Assembly (NCBI GenBank): GCA_964510785.1
Contig: CAZECM010000003.1
Coordinates: 22,118 to 86,117 of the forward strand
Length of the DNA: 64,000 nucleotides
From: JAAYZM01 sp964510785
Lineage (GTDB): Bacteria; Actinomycetota; Actinomycetes; Actinomycetales; Cellulomonadaceae
Direction: 5' to 3'
Shown: piece by piece, positions 33,776-43,529 of the stretch
How positions within the stretch are numbered: the stretch's first letter is position 1
How the letters are laid out: each line of letters begins with the position of its first letter
Position numbers and translations under genes: made by a program
Notes under the pieces: generated by a model
Databases searched by the model: none
What the model saw: only the letters and a program-made list of their open reading frames with translations
Told to the model about the DNA's origin: nothing

Positions 33776-34777
33776 ATGTCGCTCTCCAAGGGGCCGGACC
33801 GGACCGGTGGCGCGAGACGAGGTTCGCTCGAGCGCCGCAGGGCGCGGACAGCGTTGCTCTTCGTGCTGCCGCAGGTCGTCGGGTTGCTCGCGTTCATCGC
33901 GGTGCCGCTCGTCGTGTCGCTCGGCTACTCCTTCACCCACTGGGACCTCGTCGCACCGTCCCCGACCTTCGTCGGCCTGGACAACTGGCGGTACCTGCTC
34001 ACCGATGACCGCATCCCGACCGTGCTGTGGAACACGGTCAAGTTCATCCTGGTCGGCACCTCCACCCTGCTCGTCTTCTCGCTCGTGGCGGCGCTGATCA
34101 CGTTCACGCCGCGACGCGGCGTCGGGCTCTATCGAGCGGCCCTGTTCCTGCCCTATGTGCTCTCCCAGATCGCGGTCGGGGTGGTGTGGCGCTGGATGTT
34201 CAACTCGCAGTCGGGGCCCGTGACGAGGGTCTGGGAGACCCTTTTCGGGTCGAGCCCCGACTGGCTCCTCGACCCCGCCACGGCGATGCCCTCGATCGCG
34301 ATGGTGATGACCTGGCAGTCGATCGGTTACGGCATGACGCTCTACGTCGCGGCGCTCCAAGGGGTGCCCGTGTCGCTCGTCGAGGCAGCCACGATCGACG
34401 GTGCCAACAAGTGGCAGCGGTTCCGCCACGTCACGGTGCCGATGATCTCGCCCACGGTCTTCTTCCTCGTCGTGACCTCGCTCATCGGGGCGTTCCAGCT
34501 CTTCGACCCCGTCGTCGCGATGACCTCGGCGAGTGCGGGTGCCTCGACCGCCGGCGGCCCCTCCAACTCGACCAGGACAATCGTGCTCTACATGTACAAC
34601 CAGATGTTCAACTACAACGAAACGATCTCCGGCCTCGGCTACGCCGCGGCGCTCGCGTGGATGCTCGCGCTGATCATCTTCGTGGTCACGGCGATCCAGT
34701 TCGCCGTGAGCCGGCGCTGGGTCCACTACGAGGAGACGGGCGTCCGGACGGCCCGGCGGCGGCGGGTGCGCCGATGA
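33776..34777 (+). CDS. Sugar ABC transporter permease (MalF-type)
   Basis: A 333-residue membrane protein with six predicted helices, starting with a basic cytoplasmic segment. The ATPase-contact loop is EAATIDGANKWQRFRHVTVP. GGGAGGT precedes the ATG. The stop overlaps the second permease by four bases (ATGA). Confidence 0.92.
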   Translation: MSLSKGPDRTGGARRGSLERRRARTALLFVLPQVVGLLAFIAVPLVVSLGYSFTHWDLVAPSPTFVGLDNWRYLLTDDRIPTVLWNTVKFILVGTSTLLVFSLVAALITFTPRRGVGLYRAALFLPYVLSQIAVGVVWRWMFNSQSGPVTRVWETLFGSSPDWLLDPATAMPSIAMVMTWQSIGYGMTLYVAALQGVPVSLVEAATIDGANKWQRFRHVTVPMISPTVFFLVVTSLIGAFQLFDPVVAMTSASAGASTAGGPSNSTRTIVLYMYNQMFNYNETISGLGYAAALAWMLALIIFVVTAIQFAVSRRWVHYEETGVRTARRRRVRR

Positions 34778-35631
34778 GCGCGACAGCTACCGGACGCGCG
34801 GCGACCGTCTCCCACGAGGTGAAGACGCTCGGGTACCACGTCGCGATGCTCGTGATCGTCGTGGCGTACATCTTCCCCGCCTTGTTGGCGGTCTCGATGT
34901 CGCTACGCACCCCCGAGAACATGTTCGCCGCCGACCAGCTCATCCCGCACCCAGTGACCTTCGAGCACTACGGGCGTCTCTTTGAGGCACTGCCCGACTT
35001 CAGCCGCTACTTTGCGAACACGTTGGTCATCGCCGTGCTGGGCACGGCGGGAACGCTCCTGTCGAGCTCACTTGCCGGATATGCGCTTGCGCGATTCCGC
35101 TTCCCTGGTCGCGGTGCCCTGCTCGTGACGCTCCTGCTGACCCTCATGGTGCCGGTCCACGCGACCCTCATCCCGCAGTACGTGCTGTTCCGCGAGCTCG
35201 GCTGGCTCAACTCGCCGCTGCCGATCGTCGTGCCGATGCTCTTCGGCACACCGTTCGCGTCGTTCTTCTTCCGGCAGTACTTCCTTACCTTGCCGCGCGA
35301 GCTCGAGGATGCGGCATCGATCGACGGTGCCGGCCCGTGGCGCACGTTCTTCCGGATCATCGTCCCCCTCTCGGGCCCCGCCTACCTCGCGCTCGGGCTG
35401 CTGACTTTCGTCTCGCTGTGGAACAGCTACTTCGTGAACTCGATCTACCTCATGCGGCAGGAGTCCTGGGTGCTGACGCAGGCACTGCAGTCACTCATCG
35501 GCCGCTACACAACCGAGTACGGCGCGATCATGGCGGGCGTCACGCTCGTGTCGCTGCCCATCCTCGTCGCCTACATCTTCCTGCAGCGGTGGATCGTTCG
35601 CGGGATCTCCATGACCGGCCTCGCCAACTAG
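34774..35631 (+). CDS. Sugar ABC transporter permease (MalG-type)
   Basis: A 285-residue permease with six predicted helices and the loop EDAASIDGAGPWRTFFRIIVP. It starts inside the end of the first permease gene, so the pair is translated together. Forms the channel with the MalF-type subunit. Confidence 0.92.
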   Translation: MSATATGRAATVSHEVKTLGYHVAMLVIVVAYIFPALLAVSMSLRTPENMFAADQLIPHPVTFEHYGRLFEALPDFSRYFANTLVIAVLGTAGTLLSSSLAGYALARFRFPGRGALLVTLLLTLMVPVHATLIPQYVLFRELGWLNSPLPIVVPMLFGTPFASFFFRQYFLTLPRELEDAASIDGAGPWRTFFRIIVPLSGPAYLALGLLTFVSLWNSYFVNSIYLMRQESWVLTQALQSLIGRYTTEYGAIMAGVTLVSLPILVAYIFLQRWIVRGISMTGLAN

Positions 35632-35651
35632 ACACTCGAAGGAACCCGCCG

Positions 35652-37340
35652 ATGCAACCCGTCCAGACCCGGGCATCCGTCCGGATCGACTCCGCGCGTC
35701 CCGCTGCCTTCCCGTTGTCGAAGGAGCGCATCGCGATCTACAACTCGGGCCTCGTGCCCGGGGACCGGTACGCGCGCGACCTGTCACACATCGCTTCGGT
35801 CGGGGCCGAGTCCCTGCGCATCGACCTGGGCTGGGGCGCGGAGTGGATGCCGTGGAACCGCGAGGTGGTCGAGCGCGACCCGGACGGCTCGCTGCGCTTC
35901 GACTTCTCCGAGACCGACCTGATCGCCAAGCTCCTCGCGAGCGTGGGCACGCGACCGTACTGGTCCTACTGCTACGTACCGAAGGCCGCGCGCGGACACG
36001 AGGACGACTGGCGCACCATGACCCACCCGGAGGTGTGGGTCGAGACCGTGCGGGCCTATGCGGCCGGGTGCGGTGAGCGTGACGTGACCATCGGGTACCA
36101 CGAGATCTACAACGAGCCCGACCTGCGCGACGAACGCACAGGCGAGGCGGTGTTCTACGCCGGCCAGCTCGAGGACTACCTTGAGCTGTACCGGAAGGCT
36201 GCCCCCGCCGTACGGGCGGCGGACCCGAGCGCGCGCGTGGGCGGACCAGCGCTCGCGGTGACCGCGGTGCACGAGAGCTGGCTGCGGGCGTTCTGTCGCA
36301 TGGTGTCAGAAGAGCGCCTGCCGCTCGACTTCCTCTCGTTCCATCTGTACGGCCACTTCAACCTGGACAACACCCTGCGCACGGTGCGCGAGGTCCTCGC
36401 TGACTTTCCGCTGCTCAGGCACGTTGAGCTCCACCTCAACGAGTACAACGCCTTTGCCATCGACTACCCGCGAGGGGGTCTGCAGGACACTCACGTCCTC
36501 GCGTCGGCCTTCGCGGCGGACATCCCACGGCTCCTCGCGCACCGTGAGCTCACGCGAACGCACTGGGCGCAGTTCCTGGACAGCGGGGAGGGCAACTTCT
36601 CCGGGATGGTCGACATCGACGGGCTGCCGAAGCCGATCTGCGAGGTGTACGAGTTCTACCAGCGGATGCCGGTGGACCGTGTCGAGGTCAAGGTCGACGG
36701 CCCTGTGGGCGTCGGTGCGCTCGCTTCCGCGGACGCACAACGGTGGGCGGCGCTCGTGTGGAACCGGCACTTCACTGAGGTCGAGTTCACGCTCGAGCTT
36801 CCGCTGAACGAGGGTGCCGTCGAGGTCACCTACGTAGACGGCTCCCGACGTCGAGAGACCTTCCAGAGCGATGGTGGTGCGATCCGCCTGAGGCTGCCCT
36901 CGGCGAGCGTCGCGCTCGTCCGAGGCGGGGCAGAGCTCGCACCGATCGGCGGCCCTCGCCGGTTCTGGGGCGTGCCGCTCGCGCACGACGGCGATGGTTG
37001 GAGCGACCTCGACGAGGTGACCGGGACGTTCCGGTTCGGCACGCCTGGCTCGGGTGGCTGGGTCGCGCACGCGGGTGACGTCGCCGTGGGCGCGGCTCCG
37101 GACGCGTGGAGCGTGGAGGTCCTCGACGCCGAGGACGCCGGCCCCGAGCCTGAGGCTGTGGTGGTCAGGTTCGACAGGGCCGACCGACCGCTCGTCGTGC
37201 TTGGTACGGCCGACGATGACCTCCTGGCGGACCTTCCGCCCATGCCCTGTCCACCGGGTACCGTGCGCTTCCTCGTCGCGGTCCGGGCACCACGGGCCAC
37301 CATGGTCCGCATCACGGGTTCGCGTCGGGGAGACGCATGA
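35652..37340 (+). CDS. GH39-like glycoside hydrolase
   Basis: A 562-residue intracellular glycosidase with a TIM barrel of clan GH-A type. The acid/base candidate is E155 in YHEIYNEPD and the nucleophile candidate is E264 in HLNEYNAF, followed by a beta-sandwich C-terminal part from about 340. GH39 enzymes are beta-xylosidases and alpha-L-iduronidases. No signal peptide, so it acts on imported oligosaccharide. It overlaps the GH2 gene by four bases. The exact family assignment and substrate are uncertain. Confidence 0.75.
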   Translation: MQPVQTRASVRIDSARPAAFPLSKERIAIYNSGLVPGDRYARDLSHIASVGAESLRIDLGWGAEWMPWNREVVERDPDGSLRFDFSETDLIAKLLASVGTRPYWSYCYVPKAARGHEDDWRTMTHPEVWVETVRAYAAGCGERDVTIGYHEIYNEPDLRDERTGEAVFYAGQLEDYLELYRKAAPAVRAADPSARVGGPALAVTAVHESWLRAFCRMVSEERLPLDFLSFHLYGHFNLDNTLRTVREVLADFPLLRHVELHLNEYNAFAIDYPRGGLQDTHVLASAFAADIPRLLAHRELTRTHWAQFLDSGEGNFSGMVDIDGLPKPICEVYEFYQRMPVDRVEVKVDGPVGVGALASADAQRWAALVWNRHFTEVEFTLELPLNEGAVEVTYVDGSRRRETFQSDGGAIRLRLPSASVALVRGGAELAPIGGPRRFWGVPLAHDGDGWSDLDEVTGTFRFGTPGSGGWVAHAGDVAVGAAPDAWSVEVLDAEDAGPEPEAVVVRFDRADRPLVVLGTADDDLLADLPPMPCPPGTVRFLVAVRAPRATMVRITGSRRGDA

Positions 37341-39094
37341 ACGTCGAGCACCCCCGCCCACAGCTCGTCCGCGAGCGGTTCAAGGTCCTCGACGGCGCGT
37401 GGGGGTTCGCCGTCGACGAGCACTTGGTCGGCCTGCCCGAGCGTTGGTACGCGACGCAGTCGCCGTTCACCCGGACCATTGAGGTGCCGTTCCCGCCAGA
37501 GAGTGTCGCCTCAGGAATCGGCGAGGACGTGACGGCACCGGTGTGGTACCGGCGTGAGGTCGAGCTCAAGGCGGTCACCGGGCGGCTGTTCCTGCACTTC
37601 GAAGCGGTGGACTACCGGACGACAGTGTGGGTCAACGGGGAGCGTGCGGGTGAGCACGAAGGTGGGATGTCGAGGTTCAGCCTTGATGTCACGGACGTCG
37701 TACGCGAGGGGAGCAACGTCCTCGTGGTGCGTGCCGAGGACGACGTGGACGATCTCGAGCAGCCGCGGGGCAAGCAGGACTGGGCGGAGTCCCCGCACGT
37801 GATCTGGTACGGGCGCACGACGGGCATCTGGCGCTCGGTCTGGCTCGAGGAAGTCTCCACGGTGCATCTCACGGAACTCACCCTCGTGGCCAGGGACGAC
37901 TTGGCTTCGTTCGAGCTGGAAGCACGCATCGCGGGGCCTGTCGGACCCGACGTCGTCCTCGAGCTCGAGCTGAGCCTGCAGGGCAGGCTCCTGGCGGAGG
38001 TCGCTGTTGGAGGGAGGGCCACGGCGCGTCGTGCGACGGTCGTCCTCGACCACGAGTCGCTCGACACGGAGCCCGAGGAGCTCTGGTGGAGCCCGGAGCG
38101 GCCCACGCTCCTCGACGTCCGGGCACGCCTGCGTCGGGATGGCGTCGTGCTCGACGAGGTGACCTCGTACGCAGGGCTGCGCACGGTCGGCACCGAGGAC
38201 GACCGGATCCTCCTCAACGGGCGTCCGTACTTCCTACGTTTTGTTCTCGAGCAGGGATACTGGCCGGATAGCCATCTTGCAGCTCCTTCGGCAGAGGCGC
38301 TGCGCCGTGAGGCGGAGCTCATCAAAGAGCTCGGCTTCAATGGGCTACGCATGCACCAGACGAGCGCCGACCCGCGCTTCCTTGCGTGGTGCGACCGGCT
38401 CGGTCTCCTCGTGTGGGCCGATGCCGCCGCCGCGTACACCTTCTCGGCACGCGCGCTTCGCCGGACGCTGACCGAGCTGGCCGAGCTCGTCGCGCGCGAC
38501 CGCGGCCACCCGTGTGTCATGGCCTGGGTGCCCTTCAACGAGAGTTGGGGCGTCCCTCGGTTGCGCACGAGCCGGGCTGAACGCGATGCTGTCGTCGCGG
38601 GTTGGGCGATGGTGCGGGCACTTGACCCCTCGAGGATCGTGCTGGGCAACGACGGCTGGCAGCACGTCGTCGGCGATGTCGTCGGCATCCACGACTACGG
38701 GCAGGATCCAGCGCACCTCAAGGAACGGTACGGCTCAGCATCGGCACTGCGCGACCATCTTGAGAACGGGTACACCGGTGGTCGACGGCTGGTGCTGCGA
38801 GACGACGCACGAGGGGGGCAATGCTTGCCCGTGGTCCTCAGCGAGTTCGGCGGTATCAGCGTCCACGAGGACACCGAGGCGTGGGCGGCCTATGGCGAGG
38901 TTCTCGACCCGGATCGCCTACCTCGCGCGCTCGGTGCGCTCGTGGACGTGGTCGGCGAGACGAGTGGTCTCGCGGGCTTCTGCTACACGCAGCTCACCGA
39001 CACCCTGCAGGAGAAGAACGGACTACTGACTCAGGATCGCAAGCCCAAACAGGACCCCGAGGCGATCCGCCGGGCGGTGTCCGCGAGGGCGTAG
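37337..39094 (+). CDS. Glycoside hydrolase family 2 enzyme
   Basis: A 585-residue GH2 protein: N-terminal sugar-binding domain (about 20-180, VWYRREVEL, FEAVDYRTTVWVNGE), immunoglobulin-like middle (about 185-290) and TIM barrel with acid/base E402 in PFNESWG and nucleophile E503 in LSEFGG. GH2 includes beta-galactosidase, beta-mannosidase and beta-glucuronidase. It has no signal peptide and is relatively short. Last gene of the LacI-controlled cluster. Confidence 0.88.
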   Translation: MNVEHPRPQLVRERFKVLDGAWGFAVDEHLVGLPERWYATQSPFTRTIEVPFPPESVASGIGEDVTAPVWYRREVELKAVTGRLFLHFEAVDYRTTVWVNGERAGEHEGGMSRFSLDVTDVVREGSNVLVVRAEDDVDDLEQPRGKQDWAESPHVIWYGRTTGIWRSVWLEEVSTVHLTELTLVARDDLASFELEARIAGPVGPDVVLELELSLQGRLLAEVAVGGRATARRATVVLDHESLDTEPEELWWSPERPTLLDVRARLRRDGVVLDEVTSYAGLRTVGTEDDRILLNGRPYFLRFVLEQGYWPDSHLAAPSAEALRREAELIKELGFNGLRMHQTSADPRFLAWCDRLGLLVWADAAAAYTFSARALRRTLTELAELVARDRGHPCVMAWVPFNESWGVPRLRTSRAERDAVVAGWAMVRALDPSRIVLGNDGWQHVVGDVVGIHDYGQDPAHLKERYGSASALRDHLENGYTGGRRLVLRDDARGGQCLPVVLSEFGGISVHEDTEAWAAYGEVLDPDRLPRALGALVDVVGETSGLAGFCYTQLTDTLQEKNGLLTQDRKPKQDPEAIRRAVSARA

Positions 39095-39104
39095 GGTCGC
39101 GCGC

Positions 39105-40292
39105 GTGGAGTGTGGCTACTTCGACCGTGGGGAGTGCCGGTCGTGCCGGTGGATGGGCGAGCCGTACCCGGCGCAGCTCGCCCGCAAGGAGGCGGTCGCG
39201 CGCGCCGCGGTACCGGGTTCGGCCGTGCGGTGGCTGCCACCGGTCGCGAGCCCGGAGTCCGGCTTCCGCAACAAGGCCAAGATGGTGGTCGCCGGGACGG
39301 TCGACTCACCGACCGTCGGCATCCTGGACGCAGCGGGTCACGGCGTGGACCTGCGGGAGTGCGGGCTCTACACCCCCGGGATCCGCGCCGCGCTGCCGCA
39401 TCTCGCCGCGTTCGTCTCGCGTGCCCGCCTGGCCCCTTACGACGTCCCCACCCGGCGCGGCGAGCTCAAGCACGTGCTCGTCACCGAGTCGCCCGACGGC
39501 GAGCTCATGGTCCGCTGGGTGCTGCGGTCCACCGAGGCCGTCGCGCGGCTGCGCAAGCACCTGCCGCAGCTCCAGGCGACCCTGCCGCGCCTCGCCGTGG
39601 CGAGCGCGAACATCCTGCCCGAGCACAAGGCCGTGCTCGAGGGCGAGGTCGAGGTGCCCCTCACGGACTCACAGCACCTGCGCATGGTGCTCGGCGGGCT
39701 GCCGCTCTACCTACGACCGCAGGGCTTCTTCCAGACGAGCTCCGAGATCGCGGCCGCTCTCTACGCCCAGGCGCGGGAGTGGGTGGACGCGGTGGGCCCA
39801 GGCTCGGTCTGGGACCTGTACTGCGGGGTGGGCGGGTTCGCGCTGCACTGCGCCCGTCCGCGCGAGGGCGGGGGAGCGGGTCGGACGCGCACCGTCGTCG
39901 GCGTCGAGACGTCAGCCGAGGCCGTCATCGCGGCCCGGCGCAGCGCCGCCGAGGCCAGTCTCGAGGCCGAGTTCGTGGCCGGTGACGCGACCGCGTTCGC
40001 GCTCTCGGCCGGCGCGCCGCCGGACCTCGTGGTCGTGAACCCGCCGCGCCGAGGGATCGGCGGTGACCTTGCCGGATGGCTCGAGGCCTCCGGGGTGCTG
40101 AGCGTCCTGTACTCGAGCTGCGACGCCGGGTCGCTCGAGCGCGACCTCGCGGCCATGCCGTCGCTGCGCCCGGTGCGGGCGCGCGTGTTCGACATGTTCC
40201 CGCAGACCGACCACTTCGAGACGCTCGTGCTGCTCGAGCGGGCCCCCGCCTCCAGGAGCGACTCTTCCGGGAGAGAGACCCGGCGGGCGTAG
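39105..40292 (+). CDS. rlmC: 23S rRNA (uracil-C5)-methyltransferase RlmC-type
   Basis: A 395-residue SAM-dependent RNA methyltransferase. N-terminal Cys residues in CGYFDRGECRSCRW, with the Cys of LRECGLY further on, would hold an iron-sulfur cluster. DLYCGVGGFALHCA is the SAM-binding motif; the nucleophile is C339 in LYSSCDAGSL. NPPRRGIG is also conserved. TAGGGT (39092-39097) lies seven nt before the GTG start, so the mRNA is probably leaderless. It is unrelated to the sugar locus before it. Confidence 0.88.
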   Translation: MECGYFDRGECRSCRWMGEPYPAQLARKEAVARAAVPGSAVRWLPPVASPESGFRNKAKMVVAGTVDSPTVGILDAAGHGVDLRECGLYTPGIRAALPHLAAFVSRARLAPYDVPTRRGELKHVLVTESPDGELMVRWVLRSTEAVARLRKHLPQLQATLPRLAVASANILPEHKAVLEGEVEVPLTDSQHLRMVLGGLPLYLRPQGFFQTSSEIAAALYAQAREWVDAVGPGSVWDLYCGVGGFALHCARPREGGGAGRTRTVVGVETSAEAVIAARRSAAEASLEAEFVAGDATAFALSAGAPPDLVVVNPPRRGIGGDLAGWLEASGVLSVLYSSCDAGSLERDLAAMPSLRPVRARVFDMFPQTDHFETLVLLERAPASRSDSSGRETRRA

Positions 40293-40324
40293 CGGGGACG
40301 TTCGCCCGGCGCTGGTCCACCAGA

Positions 40325-41005
40325 TCAGGTGCGGACGGCAGTGGCTGCGCGGCCGTCGCGCATCTCGACGATCGCGTCGACGGTCTCAAGATGCTCGCGG
40401 TCGTGGGTGACCAGGACGGTGGCGGTGCCTCGTTCGCGGGTCAAGGTGGTGATCAGGTCCAGGACGGCGCCACCGCGTTCGTGGTCCAGGGCGCTCGTCG
40501 GTTCGTCGACGAGGAGGACCTCGGGGTCGTTCATGAGCGCCCGCGCGATGTTGACGCGTTGGCGCTGGCCGCCCGAGAGCTGGTGCGGTCGCCGGTCGGC
40601 CTCCCGCTCCAGCCCGACGGCGACGAGAAGCTCGCGGGCGCGGTCTCGTGCCGCTGCCGGTGTGCTGCCGTCGATGTGGGCCATGACCAGCAGCTGCTCG
40701 ACGGCGGTGAGCGAGCCCAGCAGGTTGGGCTGCTGGAACACGATCCCGATCACGGTGCGGCGCAGCCTGGTGAGGGCGTCGCGGTCGAGGCCTCCCGTGG
40801 GGGTGCCGGCAACGGTGACCGTGCCCTCGTCGGGGTGGACGAGGGTCGCGGCGACGGCCAGGAGGCTGGACTTGCCCGAACCGGACGGTCCCACGACGGC
40901 CGTGACCGTACCGCCGGGCACGGTGAGAGTGACCTCGTCCAGGGCAACGAGGCGCCCGCCGCCGTCGGGGTAGGTGAGGGTGATATCGGTCAGGTTCAGG
41001 CTCAT
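40325..41005 (-). CDS. ABC transporter ATP-binding protein (MacB-like)
   Basis: A 226-residue ATPase of the MacB/LolD type. Walker A GPSGSGKSS at 39-47, signature LSGGQRQ, Walker B VLLVDEP and a histidine switch in VLVTHD. Overlaps the permease gene by four bases, and together they would export a peptide, antibiotic or lipid. Confidence 0.92.
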   Translation of the reverse strand: MSLNLTDITLTYPDGGGRLVALDEVTLTVPGGTVTAVVGPSGSGKSSLLAVAATLVHPDEGTVTVAGTPTGGLDRDALTRLRRTVIGIVFQQPNLLGSLTAVEQLLVMAHIDGSTPAAARDRARELLVAVGLEREADRRPHQLSGGQRQRVNIARALMNDPEVLLVDEPTSALDHERGGAVLDLITTLTRERGTATVLVTHDREHLETVDAIVEMRDGRAATAVRT

Positions 41006-42099
41006 CGGGCACTCCCGAGTGCGGTCAGGGGGTCGACGGAGGTGATCTGGCGGATGGACAGGGCGGCGCCAGCGGCACCGAGAACGACCATCACGGCGGC
41101 GGGAACCAGCACGGTGGCGGGCTCGAGGACGAACGGCACGGAGCCCTGGACCAGTGCACCCAGCCCGGCGGCGACCGCCGTCCCCAGCGCGGTTCCGAGA
41201 ACCAGGAGCACCACCGCCTGGCCGAGGGCGTCGCGCAGCAGGTAACCGGTAGAGGCGCCGAGGGCCTTCAGGATGGCGACGTCGCCGGAACGCTGGATCG
41301 TCCAGACCATGAAGAACGCCCCGATGACCAGCGCAGAGATCGCGAAGAGGAACCCGCGCATGAGCTGCAGGGAGCCGTTCTCCTCGCTGAAGGACCCGAT
41401 CGCCGATGCCGTGGCGGCGAGGGGGAGGGTCCGCGTGCCGAGCCGGTCGTCGGCAGCGGCCAGGGACGCGCGGTCGAGCTCTGGCGCGATCAAGGCCACG
41501 ACGGTGGCGACCTGCCTGCCCGCGTCCCCGGTATGCAGGAGCGGCTGGGCGTCGCTCAGGTTCGCCCACACCACGGGGGTGTGGCTGTAGGAGCTCTGCC
41601 CGGCAACGGCTCCGACGACCAGGTCGTGGCCCGCGATGGTGATCGTGGCACCGATCTCGGCGTCGAGGGCTTCCGCGGCGCCTGACGAGAGCACGACGGT
41701 TCCCGCCTGGAGGGCGGTGTCGGCGTCTGTCTCCGGCAGCAGCGGTGAACCCGGGCGGACTCCGAAGACCGACACCGCAGCCGTCCGCTCCTGCTGCACA
41801 GCGCGGGTCGTCACGATACCCAGCGGCTCGGCACCGTCGACATAGGCCACCTGCGCCCAACGCTCCCACGTCTCGGCCTCGAGGGTGGAGTCGGAGAACG
41901 ACACATCGCCGTCCTCGATCGGGGTGGAGAAGACCAGGTGGTCGACCGGGAGGTCGAGGACGGCCGAGGTGTTCTCCCTCCCCAGGCCTGCCGTCAAGCC
42001 CGAGAGCATGACGACAAGCATGGTGATCAGGACGATCACCACACCCATGAGCGTGAACCTTCCCCGCGCGAAGCGCAGGTCTCTCCAGGCGACGAACAC
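41002..42099 (-). CDS. FtsX/MacB-like ABC transporter permease
   Basis: A 365-residue permease with one N-terminal membrane helix (about 17-38), an extracytoplasmic domain of about 200 residues, and three C-terminal helices (about 245-270, 290-315 and 335-358), the MacB/FtsX layout. Motif ILKALGAS near 275 is typical of the ATPase-contact region. Divergent from the histidine kinase gene, which may regulate it. Confidence 0.9.
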   Translation of the reverse strand: MFVAWRDLRFARGRFTLMGVVIVLITMLVVMLSGLTAGLGRENTSAVLDLPVDHLVFSTPIEDGDVSFSDSTLEAETWERWAQVAYVDGAEPLGIVTTRAVQQERTAAVSVFGVRPGSPLLPETDADTALQAGTVVLSSGAAEALDAEIGATITIAGHDLVVGAVAGQSSYSHTPVVWANLSDAQPLLHTGDAGRQVATVVALIAPELDRASLAAADDRLGTRTLPLAATASAIGSFSEENGSLQLMRGFLFAISALVIGAFFMVWTIQRSGDVAILKALGASTGYLLRDALGQAVVLLVLGTALGTAVAAGLGALVQGSVPFVLEPATVLVPAAVMVVLGAAGAALSIRQITSVDPLTALGSAR

Positions 42100-42272
42100 G
42101 TCGCGTCCTCTCTGTCTGCGATGACGACCGGCAGGTCGACCCCCTCAGCGTGCGCTGCGGACGGGGGCGGTCACATCGGGCGCCAGGGGGTTCCTGCGGC
42201 ACCGTGGGGGTGAGGTCCGCTCAACCTTTTGAACGATGGCGCCGGCCGGAGAGCGGCTTACGCTGGGCGGAC

Positions 42273-43529
42273 GTGAACCTCCTGGACCCGAGCTCGCTGT
42301 CGCCCGTGCTGCGTACGCTGCGCGTGCTCCTGCACGCCCTGGTCGGGGTGCTGCTGCTCGTCGTCGTCCTCCAGTCCGTGCGTCGGGCGGACGACGACGT
42401 CGACGGCGTGGTGTGGGCCGCCGCGGCGACGGCGCTCGTCTACGCGGCCGGGGCACTGGTGCCGGCGGTCAAGCGGTCCGCCCACGCGGCCGCACTGTGG
42501 CTCGCGGTCCTGCTCGCCGCCTGGCTCTGCCTGGTCATCATGACCCCGGACGCGGTGTGGCTCGCCTTCCCGCTGTTCTTCGTCGAGCTCCACCTCGCGG
42601 GCCGGTGGGGGCTGCCCGCCGTCCTCGTGACGACCCTGGTCGCGGTCGGCGGGTCCGTGTGGCACGCGGGTGCTCTGCACGTCGGGAGCGTCCTGGGCCC
42701 GACCATCGGCGCCGCGGTCGTCCTGGCGACGGTCCGCGGGTACGAGGCGCTGCTCAGCGAGAGCGAGCAACGCCGGGTCCTGATCTTCGAGCTGACCACC
42801 ACCCGCAGCGAGCTCGCTCGCGCCGAGCACGCGGCGGGCGTGCTCACCGAGCGGGAGCGCCTCGCGCGGGAGATCCACGACACGCTGGCTCAAGGGCTGT
42901 CCAGCATCCAGCTGCTCCTGCGGGCGGCGGAGCGGACCATCGACACCGACCCGGGCACGGCTCGCCAGCAGGTCGCCACCGCGCGTGAGGCGGCAGTGGC
43001 GAACCTGGCCGAGGCCCGTCGGTTCGTCCACGACTGGGCGCCTCCGGACCTGGGCTCGGGCTCGCTGAGCCACGCCCTCGAACAGCTCGCCCAGCGCACC
43101 GTGGCCGGCAGCGGTATCCCCGTGGACCTCACCGTCTCGGGCAAGGTCGTCACACTGCCCACGGGACACGAGGTCGCCCTCCTGCGGATCGCCCAGCAAG
43201 CCGTCGCGAACGCGACGCAGCACGCCGACGCTCGCCACATCCACCTCACGCTCAGCTACATGGACGCCGAGATCGTCCTCGACGTGGTCGACGACGGCCG
43301 GGGCTTCGACGGCGCGGACCCGGTCGATCGGACCGCGATCGCCGGTCACCGTGCGGCTTCTGACCTTCATCAGGACGGCCACGGTGCACGGGGCTTCGGG
43401 CTGGCCGCGATGCGGGCCCGCGCCGCCGCGCTGAACGGGACCCTCGTGATCGAGTCCGTGGCCGGGCACGGAACCGCCGTGGCCGTGACCCTGCCCCTGC
43501 CCGTGCTCGCTGGTGACCATGACGGCTGA
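42273..43529 (+). CDS. Sensor histidine kinase (NarL/DegS-like)
   Basis: A 418-residue kinase: four to five N-terminal membrane helices (about 15-155), a short coiled coil, HisKA_3 dimerisation region with phospho-acceptor H202 in REIHDTLAQGLSS, and a C-terminal ATPase domain with the N box NATQHADA and G boxes DDGRGFD and GFGLAAM. TACGCT (42259-42264) eight nt before the GTG suggests a leaderless transcript. It overlaps the response-regulator gene and probably senses envelope or antibiotic stress and controls the divergent ABC exporter. Confidence 0.9.
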   Translation: MNLLDPSSLSPVLRTLRVLLHALVGVLLLVVVLQSVRRADDDVDGVVWAAAATALVYAAGALVPAVKRSAHAAALWLAVLLAAWLCLVIMTPDAVWLAFPLFFVELHLAGRWGLPAVLVTTLVAVGGSVWHAGALHVGSVLGPTIGAAVVLATVRGYEALLSESEQRRVLIFELTTTRSELARAEHAAGVLTERERLAREIHDTLAQGLSSIQLLLRAAERTIDTDPGTARQQVATAREAAVANLAEARRFVHDWAPPDLGSGSLSHALEQLAQRTVAGSGIPVDLTVSGKVVTLPTGHEVALLRIAQQAVANATQHADARHIHLTLSYMDAEIVLDVVDDGRGFDGADPVDRTAIAGHRAASDLHQDGHGARGFGLAAMRARAAALNGTLVIESVAGHGTAVAVTLPLPVLAGDHDG

